Shown here in pieces: positions 45,097 through 54,867 of a DNA stretch of 64,000 nucleotides. Made by a program: the position numbers and the translations under genes. The notes beneath the pieces are model-generated. The model had not been told where the DNA came from and ran no database searches. It saw only the letters and a program-made list of their open reading frames with translations. Each line of letters begins with the position of its first letter. Positions within the stretch are counted from its first letter, which is position 1. This DNA comes from Blattamonas nauphoetae (taxonomy: Eukaryota > Preaxostyla > Oxymonadida): the NCBI GenBank assembly GCA_033064195.1, contig JARBJD010000081.1:186001-250000 (forward strand). Reading direction: 5' to 3'.

Positions 45097-48000
45097 TCAT
45101 TGCTTCTGTCGCTTCACCGAGGTGAAAGAGTCAGAAGAGAGAAGGAAGTCGAACACTCTCATTCTCCTTTTCAGCTCAACTCGTCGGATTGTCGACAGAA
45201 GAATCCCAATCACAGCAATCCCTTTCTCGTAGTCATCCAAGAACGATGAATTCCACACAGCGAACACAATATGATCCAGCAGACCTTGTTTCACCAACTC
45301 GATCCGAACAGCATCAGACGAGACACTGACGAATCGATGGAAGAATTCGAAGGTAGCTGAAACGAGGGCTGGAAGTTCACACCTGAGAAGATGAATAAAG
45401 TCGACTAAGACAAACATGAGACACGAAGTGACGAATTCGAAGAGGTTCGTGCTGTTTTGGGAAGAACGGAAATCTGAGAAAAGAAGAGAAAAAAGTGGGC
45501 GAACCTTCTGCGGCACAATAACGCCCATGCAACGATAGAACACAGATGTGTGTGTGGATGGTGTCATCTTGAGAATCAAAATAACCGATTTGGTTATCAA
45601 AAGTCTTTCTTGTGAGAGGGATGGTGAGAGAGGGAATGCCAGAGTGAGAGGAGAGAGTTTGGAGGACGCCTCGCTGAACACCAGCCAGAGAAGGAAGATG
45701 GCAGAGGAGTGGAGAGTCAAAGTGAGAAGGAATGCTGAGCCAGTGAAGAGTCACAACAGTTTCTCCAACTATTTTCAACAAGTCCAACTCGTTTTGTTCC
45801 GGATCCAGATCGAACGGAGAGAGCATCTTGAACACTTTGGCGAGAGATGCACATGCACCGAAGGGAGAAGAAGAATCACCAAAACCGGTGAAGACAGCGA
45901 GAAAGAGGATCCAGTTGTGGATTGTTGATCTGATGAGTGGCGGAGAGGCGAGGAAAGTGTCGAAGAGGCGGGGAGGAGGGAAGTGCTGAAATAGGTTGTC
46001 AATGTCATCTTGTGTGGTGTCCTGTTGTGAGGGGTGGGCGCAGAGCATGTTAATGAAATGGTAGAGCCTGCTTTGAGTGAGATTGAGTGTGGGTGACCGA
46101 AGAAGGAGCGAGTGCAGTCCAACATGAGGAGTGAAGATGAATTTTCTCGGAGTATATCGATCCCGATCAGCCCATCGTTCGAAGAAAGCGTCTGGCTCGT
46201 CTCTGAGAACCCTCTCGAACTTCAGGTCCATCGGGAAGAAGGAGTGTCGGTGCTTGGGGGCGATGGAGGTGTGGCTGAGAAAGAAAAAAGAATTGATTGG
46301 AGGTGACAACTTGGGTCGATTGAAGTCCAAATTGGTTGTGACTAGATCTGTCAGAGCAGATGGGAAATCGTAACCACGATGGATCGACAAGAACGAACCT
46401 AAATTGATTGCAAGGTGAGTCGAAAGGTGTGTTGGCGGTTCCAGTTTGGAAGATGGACTCGGATCGTAGGTGAGACGCGACATCATCTGATGTCTCTTCT
46501 CAAACGAAAGAAGGAAGTCCATTGTCCATCGAACGGACATCGAAACCGCGTTGCTTTTGATGATTGCGTCGACGAAGACACATGCGTAGTCGAAGAGCTC
46601 TGGGTTACTCAGATCAGCAGCCAGAAACCCGTCGAAATCGAAGTCTGATTCAGCCATCATCTGACCATGTCGAGCTCCGGGTTTGGCAAACAGCCATCTC
46701 TCCCACAAATTCAACAATATGAGCTTCTCCCAATCCGTGCCATCGCGGAACGCCTTTCGGAGACTCTGAAATTTGCTGTCACGAGGATCGTCAGCAATGG
46801 GAAGCAAGCGTCCGATTGATTGGAAGAGAAAGGCACACTCGAAGACGATGTCAGAATTGGACGAGTTGAGACCAGAGACGAGAAACGTTCGGAAAGTGTG
46901 GACGTCAACAATGCATTCCGTGGAGTGCGTCGTTTCGAGAACAGTCCGACACCGACGGAGAGATGCGACAACCTTCGCATCGTCTGTTTCATCGAACAGC
47001 GATATGTCAAACTTGTCGTTTAGACCGAAGAATTGTGTGACAACTCGTTCGAAAGGGTCTTCTTCAGAGAACGTCAAGTCTGATGGACGGATGTCCCACG
47101 GGAAGGAAGAGGGAGATGGTCGAGTAAGGTGAAGATGAATGGCAGAGAGGATCTGTCGGGAATGATGAGCGATGGAGGCTGAATGGTGGACCAACTGGTC
47201 GGAAGTGAAAGAGAGAGTTTCTGAAGACGATTGATGTGATGGGAGTGAGATTTGGGTGGAGACAGACGTTGACAATTGTGAGGAGCCGACATCCATCCAG
47301 TTCAGGCTCACGTCTGGTGCAAAAGGAAGACGAGTGATATCTGTGCGCATCTCATTCGATGAGGACTCTATTTCGTTGGTCTCTTCGATGTTAAGTGGAT
47401 TGGCTCGGAGTTGATGCTTCGTTTGGAGAGAGAGGAGTGTGGCTCGAAGACAGCGAGATTGGAGGAAGGAAAGATCACTCTGAAGAGATGAATGAAGAGA
47501 AATGAAGACACACCCCAAGTGATGCATCTTTCCCGATTGTCTCTATCATCGTCACCCATTCTTTCCAATCATAATGTGCATTCTTAACTGTCTCCATCGA
47601 GTATGTTTCTTTGATCTTCTTCACAGCATCCCGAAGCTCTTCCGAATATTCAACATCGTTTCCATTAAGGAATGAGTGGTCTGGCAGAACAAAATAGCTG
47701 TGATTGTTGGGATGATGAACAATGGCTGTGAACAGATGGGCGAGAGTGCGGGGGTGAAATGGATCTTTCAAGAAAGGGCTCTTCCGATCCAACTGACAAT
47801 ACATGAGCATAAAGGAGAATGAGAGATCGCTTGGAGATGAGTTTGGGAGAATGAGATCTCCAGAAGCCACAAAATGGTCGATGAGGGCAATCATGATGTG
47901 AGAGAAGAGAATATGCTCATGTTCAGGATTAAGGGGGAGGAGCAATCGGTTGTGCTGTTGTATTGTTCGATGGATGTCCAGGAAGAACTCGCAGAGAGTG

Positions 48001-48416
48001 GAGATGTCGGAAGAGAGAGAACCAGAAATCGATGGTCGGTCTGGCGAGTAGGGAAAAGCTTTTCAGACGATGAAAGGAGAAAAAGAGAAGACCGATCACG
48101 ATTGTGGAGGATGAGTCAATTTGGATGTTCTCGAATGTCAGAGGCGGGGCAGAGGGGTGTTCATTTCGGAACAGTTCCGTTCCAATCACCGTTTCGACAA
48201 ACCATTCCATTAATATCTGCAGGAAGTTGGAGAAAGAGATGAATAACACACTGTCCAATAAACACCTATATTACCGCTTTCAAACCAGCGAATAAGCGAA
48301 GCGAGAGATTGCGTCTGAATTTCCCGAGAAAGGGCAATATTATTCACATCACTTTTGGAACATTCTGTGGATGGAGAATTAATGGATGTGCAATAAATAG
48401 AAGTCCGTTCACTCAT
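45097..48416 (-). CDS. Large helical (ARM-like) protein, paralogue 2
   Basis: Five exons: 48416-48252, 48216-48093, 48058-47514, 47479-45505 and 45473-45097; 3,186 nt, 1,061 residues, phases consistent. Exons 1, 2 and 3 have exactly the same lengths as in paralogue 1 (165, 124 and 545 nt). The start MSERTS aligns to MSGQTS in paralogue 1. Unlike paralogue 1, the last two coding blocks are continuous, so one intron was gained or lost. Landmarks: ILMEWFVETVIG, NGNDVEYSEELRDAVKK, LFDETDDAKVV, HWLSIPSHFDSPLL, VSVSSDAVRIELV. It is inverted relative to paralogue 1, with the kinase-like gene between them. Function unknown. Confidence 0.8.
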
Positions 48417-49199
48417 TCAAAAACGAGACGTTCCGAAGCGTCAAAATCTGGATGGAAATACTGCCAGGAAATGAGAGAGAAATGAAATTGCTACACGAAA
48501 AAAAGTTGGAGAAAAGGATGAGGAAAGAGTTAAAAATGAACACCAGACAAATTGATTCTTGTAAAGCCTGGATAAACGACGATTCACAAGACGATTAAAT
48601 TTGAGAGATTTGCGGTGTTAGAAAGAGTGGAAACGATTGAATGAGTGCAGAAACGGTAACAGCAATGAAAAACCAGACTGAGAAGAGATAGTTTGAAATT
48701 GACACACAAGTGTCGCAAAGTGTGGCTTGATCTTACTCCATCTCGATGGACAGAGTATTTTTCAGTCTCTCTATGAGTCAATCGCATCAAAAATGGGAGC
48801 AATGTCGACAGGAGGAGATTATGGCGATGACTCATTTCTTGTGGAAGTGTGAAAGAGAGTACAAGTGAGAGAGACAATTAAAGCTACGTGAAGTGACGAA
48901 CTCAAAGTGCACACATATCACCTGCTCCGAAACGACGGAAGGTTCCATTTCCACCATTCTCTGTTCCGCATCTTCAACTCTTTCCTCTCAGAGCAGAGTA
49001 CTTGCTTGGTTCTGTTGACGGGTAAGAATAGAGACAGATCTGATTTGATATACGCACATATCTGTGTATCGGTATACACACAGATCCTCCAGAGGAATCT
49101 ACGATGGAATGGGAGAAAGGTGTTCGATTCATGTTCCTTCGTTGCGTCAGACTGGTTCATCGAATGGAATCTGATCGATGAGGATGGACAGAGACGACG
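48417..49199. other. Intergenic region between paralogues 2 and 3
   Basis: About 780 bp without a convincing gene. Frames at 48584-48877 (minus) and 48907-49323 (plus) look random. No RNA gene recognised. Confidence 0.4.
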
Positions 49200-52100
49200 T
49201 CAGAAGAAAGAAGAGAAGTCGAATTCACGTGTCTCTGTGCTCAGCTCCACTCGTCGCAATGTCCCGAGCAGAATCCCAATAAGAACCACTCCGTTTTCGA
49301 AGTCCTCCAAAAACGATGAATGAGACACCGACACAACCACAACATCCAACACTCCACGCCGCACAAACTCCATCCGAACCGCATCCGAACTCACTCGCAC
49401 AAGACGAGCTACAATCTCCAAAGCAATTGACACATGCGATGGTTTGGAGGCGCTGAGGGAATGAGAGAGAAGGACACTCATCAACATCTTATACCAGGCT
49501 TGACGTCGATCTGACTGACAGAACAGCCACTTCGAGAACACTGTGAAACGATGAAGAACAACAAAATGACACACATGGGATGACGATACCTTTCGTCATT
49601 CTCGATCCGAGCAAGATGAGGGTTCTGAGTGATTCTTGTCGAATCACGACAGCTGATGAAATCCTGAAGTCACAGGCAGTGAGGGAGATTCCGTTGATGG
49701 ACGAAGCGATTGCGAGCAGAGGAGAATCGAATGAGATCGGGATGCTCAGCCAGTGCAGGTCCAACACGGCCTGAAGAACTGCGAGGTCATATTCGTCAAG
49801 TTGTGCGTTTGGGTGTCGGACTGTCGAGAACTCTCTGAAGATCATCGCGAGACTCCTGCACTCTCCAAACGGGGCACACAACGGGAGAAGACAAAGGAGA
49901 AATGACCACACATCAACCTCAATTACTTCGTGCGCTCTGTAGTAACAAATTGGTTGGGTGAAGAAGTGGACGATGCGGGGAGGAGGATGTGTGACCAGGA
50001 GTGTTGAGAGCTTGTCCCAGTGAGGGAACGTTGTGGTCTGGATGAGATGAACGAGGACAGACACAAAGTTGGGGAGGTGGAGGTCGTTGCGATGAGGAAG
50101 GATGCCTCGGAGGAAGAGCGGGTGGAGGCCGAAGAGAGGTGTGATCGGGAAGAAGGGGGCTTGTTGAAGGCGATACCGACAGGGACGTTCGAAGATGGAG
50201 TGAGGAGAAGTGCGGACGAGACGCTCGCACAGCAGTTCTGTCAAGAGGACAGACTGCGAGTGGCGATTGCAGTTGAACGAGGTGTGGGTGAGGAGGAAGG
50301 AGGGATGGAACCCGAGGAAAGAGGAAGTGATGGAACTGTCCTGCCAGATTGACTGGATGATTGGGTCGGGAAGGGTCACTCCAAAGTGGAACGACAGAAT
50401 CAAACAAAGCCCCAGCATTGGATGGTTTGCCTGTTGAATCTGTGAAGGGGATTGTTGTGGGACTAACGAGACCATTCTGGAGACGGCGTGCTGATGCTTA
50501 TCAAAACCCAGAAAAACAGATTCTGCGAGCTTTCGTGAGATTGACCAGAGTCGGACGAAACTTGTTCTGAGGAAGCGGATACAGAGATGGAAAAAGGAGT
50601 TGTCCTTATTCTTGATATGGATCATTCCCTCCCAATCAAAAGCACGAAGTGGATCGTCAACGGACCCGAGACTGTCGGACACTTGCGCGCTGAAAACAGC
50701 AGTCGCCTCCATGAAGACAATCTGGGATGCGGTCGAACCGTCTCGGAAGGCGAATCGGAGCGAGAACAGCAAATTTCGATGAATCTCTCCAAACTCGAGT
50801 TGGTGGAGGAGTTTGATGAGGAGCGGGAATGCTGCACTTTGGAGCTGCCTGTTTCGACTCTCAAGAAGTGCAGTCAACCCTTCCACGAACTGTTCGATGT
50901 TGGCGAGGCACTGTTGGGGAGGGATCATTTGGCAAAGACGATGACATCGGAGAATCGAGTGAGCGAGGGTTGTTTCGTCTTCTTCGTCGAAGATGTGCGG
51001 AGAGAAGGTCCGTTCAGATCAATTGGTTCATGTGCGATCGGCGAGAAATCAGGTTTGTCGCGAAGAAGGAAGGGTGGGGGAGGATCCGAGGGTTCCAAAG
51101 ATGGTGAAAGGGGAGCAGTGATGAGGGAGTGGAGGACAGTGAGGATTTGGAGCGTCTCTTGTTTCGAAGGAAGTGAAGAAAATGAAGTACTGGAGGATGG
51201 TTGGTTGCAGAGGGACACATCCGATCGTTCAGATCCATCGTCCAGCTCTGACTGGTTTGTGGTCGGATCAGAGAGATGTGCAGTGTTGAGCGAGAAGGAC
51301 GATTGGATGGCCAGTGACGGTGCAGTTGTGCTCCAATCAAGAGATGGTTCGGATGACGAAATCATGTTGGGGTTTGGAGAGAACTGGTCGGAATGAAGAG
51401 AAAGCTGAGCGATGTTCTGGAACTTCGTTTGGAGACGAAGGAGAGCTGGCTTGAAGCATGATATTCGGAGGAATGAGAAGTCGCTCTGAAGAGATGAAGG
51501 AGAACAAAACACAAACGAATACTTCTGTCCTTGCCACACACTGCCTCATCATCTCCAACCATTCCGTACAACCTAAAAGAGCTTCGACATCGTGAAGATG
51601 CGAAGAACTGTTCAGAACTGCATTTACCGCCCTCACCAACACCTCCGAAGGGTCCCCATCGGGTGAGATGAGGAAAGGAGAACGGTTCACAACTGAAACC
51701 ACTCCTGACGAGTGGCTCAGAAAGGAAGGAAACTTCGCGACAAAGTAGCCTTGGCTGAAGAGTTGCTTCTTCAGGGAGGACGGATTGATTTGCTGAACGA
51801 TGCCGAGGAAGGAGGATCTGATCGAATCGAGAGTGAAGTTGGGGAGAAGGACGAGATCGCCTGATTCGACAAAGACAGACACGATTGATGTGAGAATGTT
51901 GGAGAAGATGGATTGAATTGGTGGAGGAACCTCGAGGCATTCATCGTCGGAAAGAGCGTCAAGTGAGTCGAGAATGAGTTGGCAGAGAGTGTTGAGATCG
52001 TCGGTGAACGAGGGAAGGAAAGAAGGAGACGAGACAGAATCTGGAGCTTCTGACACACGGACAAAGATAAAAGGAAGAAATGAAAGGAATAAACTCAGTC

Positions 52101-52439
52101 GAACGGTTTCTGTTTCATCAATTAGAACATCATTCGTTGTTAAAGAGGATCTCCAATCATTCCTTTTCCATCGAGAATCCAATCCAATCACGCCCTCCAC
52201 AAACCATTCCATTAACGTCTTGCGAAATAAGATATGATGTTCATAAAAAAGGGGAAAGAGCACACAGTCCATTCAATGATCCGTTTCTCCTCAATGACGT
52301 CGTCGATGAAGGTTGTGAACTCTTTCAGTTCTCCAGGCGACGATGTATGGAAAATGAGATCTTTAACATTGCGAGAAAAACTTGGAACATTCCCTGAGAG
52401 AGATGAGTGCAAGCTGGTTGATGAGAAAGGCTGACACAT
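49200..52439 (-). pseudogene. Large helical (ARM-like) protein, paralogue 3, with one frame break
   Basis: Exons: 52439-52266, 52218-52095, 52049-51517, 51485-49590 and 49540-49200. Exon 2 is 124 nt as in the paralogues, and introns sit at the same sites and phases. The family landmarks recur in diverged form: TLMEWFVEGVIG, VFVESGDLVL, HWLSIPISFDSPLL, VRVSSDAVRMEF. In exon 4 the frame ending LTRFSDVIVFAK (stop 50925) must give way to the next frame, which reads FDEEDETTLAHSILRCHR and matches LFDETDD..SLRRCR of paralogue 1. No GT..AG intron spans this point (about 50.97-51.06 kb), so a 1-nt indel or sequence error is likely. More diverged than paralogues 1 and 2 are from each other. Confidence 0.7.
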
Positions 52440-52942
52440 TCGCTTGTGGAAGAATGTTAAAACTGGTGATTAGAGAAAGTATGGAGATCAGTGACGAAAT
52501 AGGTGGAAATATGTTCTTCAAAGAAGGTTTTGTGACTCGATAACCAGGTTGAATCGAGAGGGGATTGATAATTGACGAACAACCGTTGGAGATTCTCCCA
52601 ATTACGTTTTGATCGATTCATCTGGCCACAACATCCTCTAGAATCATCGGAAATCATTCCTACTCATGTTCCACGCTACTAGATACATTTTCAATCCATT
52701 TACAGACTCTAGTTTCTCCGATATCATCAGTCTGTTAGAGGAAGAGAGAAGAATCTTGATCAAGTGTTTGAACGGTTCTGAGGGAATATTTCAGGAACAT
52801 CTGCCGTTCATGAACCGAATACTGATGAATAGTTTCCGTAATAGGTCTCGTAGTGACCATGTGAGTTTCGAAATATTTGACTGAAAAAAGACTTTTTTGG
52901 TCAGATCTCTTATTCTCCTTTTTTGAAAATACAACCATTGGA
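52440..52942. other. Intergenic region with a short coding-like stretch
   Basis: A 72-codon plus frame at 52666 (SDIISLLEEERRILIKCLNG, then FQEHLPFMNRILMN) reads like protein but ends early. It could be a small gene, a lost exon or a remnant. Nothing else was recognised. Confidence 0.3.
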
Positions 52943-54303
52943 ATGATTCGCTCACCAACAGCCCCCGACGGATGTGTGCCAGATTTCATCAATGCTTTAT
53001 TGATAAATCACGTTTTCTTCTTTGCATAGATTCAATCGTCAGACAGATCAGCTCTGGAGGCTTCGGTGATGTTTTTGAACTGCGACATAACCGCAGTAGA
53101 GTTCACTACGCTGGAAAAATGATTCAATGTCTGACTCCGAAAGCACAGGAACAGATCGATAGAGAGGTAGCTCGACTCCGAATGTTCAACCACCCTGGAA
53201 TCGTGAAGCTGAAAGAAGTCAAGTCGATGGCGAACATGAAAGTGATTGTGATGGAACTGGGAGGGCAGTCACTGGCAGAGAAAGTTCAGTATTACAAAGG
53301 ACTTGGAGATGACTTCCCACGAAACGTCTGCTTTCCCCCCTCTTCATCCTTCCTCCACGTTCGTTCTTTTGGATTTCAGTTGGTCTACCAAGTGATCAAG
53401 ACAGCATCGTCAGCTCTGAATGCGATGCACTCCTGTTCGGGTGGACCCGTCGCACACGGCGACATTAAGCTGGAGAATATTCTTTTGGACGATGAGGGCA
53501 ATGTGAAGCTTTGTATGTTTCTTTTCTCATTCTTCACGTTCTCATATCTCTCATCTGGCTGTCTCACTCAGGCGATCTCGGAGCAGCCGTGCGAGAAGAT
53601 GATACGGCCAGTCACTCAGTCATGACTTACATTTACATGTCACCAGAACGGGCCAACTCTCCTTCTCTCCAAGCAACCGCCCAGGCCGATGTGTGGGCGT
53701 TGGGAGTGGTTCTACATCAACTGCTGTTCGGGAAGCCTCATCTCCAAAGCACCAGTCTCCCTCAACTCGTAAAAGACATCGACGACTTCAGAGTTCAAAT
53801 GATTGGGCATGAGTGCGGGCAGAACGAGCGATTCTTGCTCATGAAACTGTTGGATCCTGTTTGTATCGATTTCTCTTTCGTCATTCTTGCTTTTGTTGTT
53901 CACATCGCAGAATCCGCGAACCCGAATTACGAGCTACCAGCTGTGCGATCCAGACACTCTCCGCTGCCTTGTGAACTCGGCGGACGATGTGTGGAGAGTG
54001 CTTGACTCTGGCACCCCGCCACAACAACCTCAGCAACAATACGAATATAATCCCCCGCTGCCACTTCGGTATCAGCCTCCCGAGTACTCTCCTCCCCAAT
54101 ATTCTCCTCCGCCAAGCCAACCAATCGAAAGACAGCCCGCCCGTCGAATTGTGGAGACCAGACCAGCACCCGAGCCAAGAATGAATTTCATGGAGCGAGG
54201 ACTGAGGGATTACCACGAAAGAGCGATGGCTGTGATGCAGAACTCGAGAGATCGGCGGAATCGGGGCGAAAGGAGAGGCAGAGACAGAGTGGGGTTTGAC
54301 TAA
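52943..54303 (+). CDS. Protein kinase, active-looking, non-RD type
   Basis: Five exons: 52943-52973, 53030-53325, 53380-53512, 53572-53858 and 53911-54303; 379 residues, phases consistent. The start MIRSPTAPDGYSIVRQISSG joins a 31-nt first exon to the glycine loop SSGGFGDVF. Seen: ATP lysine in HYAGKMI, catalytic loop VAHGDIKLENILL (HGD in place of HRD), metal site CDLGAA (DLG for DFG), MSPERA, and DVWALGVVLHQLL. All core catalytic residues are kept. The C-terminal ~100 residues are Pro/Gln/Tyr-rich (QPPEYSPPQYSPPP), then basic. It recalls NEK or NAK kinases, but I cannot assign a group. It is convergent with the beta-helix/kinase-like gene downstream. Confidence 0.85.
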
Positions 54304-54867
54304 CCCATCCCTTAGAAGCTTTTCATACACCTTCTCTTTTTTCTTCTGTTCAGTCGTTTCCGAAGGATTATGAAAACGCAGATTTGAAAAAAAGGAGCGA
54401 GAAATGAATAAAAAAGTGACTGACGTCACGAGACAGCTGCTGTCTTCATTTTCAACCAAAAGAAGAGTCCGCTTCCTTCCGAAAGCAGACGGAATGCACA
54501 ACACGTCTTCCAGATTCTCATCGAGAAGCAAACGTGGGCTGAAAAGGAGAGACAGCTCAGAACGTCAACAGAAGCAAAAGGCATTACACTGCAGGCCCTG
54601 ATTGTGCAGCGGAGGATGGAAAGGAAGAACGAGATTGTATGAGTGATGTGGCTGAAGTGGAAGGAGAGGGCCGCGAGCGGTGTTTATGTGTGCGCGTGTA
54701 TGTGTGTGTGGGTGTGTGTATGTGTGTGAAGAGTGACGTGGTTAGACAGCGTGTGGTGGACATAGTGAACTGCAGGTTGTGCAGATTTGACGTGGCGTGT
54801 GAGAGACTGAGAGGAGTGGTGATGTCATCTCACAGCGACGATGTCTGAAAGAATGGACGAGGCGGAT
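54304..54867. other. Intergenic region between convergent genes
   Basis: It holds a TG-rich simple repeat (54686-54728) and a basic 65-codon frame (54404-54601) that I do not trust. No RNA gene recognised. Confidence 0.4.
54686..54728. repeat. TG/TATG simple repeat
   Basis: An impure (TG)n tract of about 43 bp with a few interrupting bases (GCGCG, TATG, GGG). Confidence 0.8.

Noticed and set aside
53881-54531. 216-codon minus frame
   Set aside because: Mostly antisense to the last exon of the kinase at 52943-54303.
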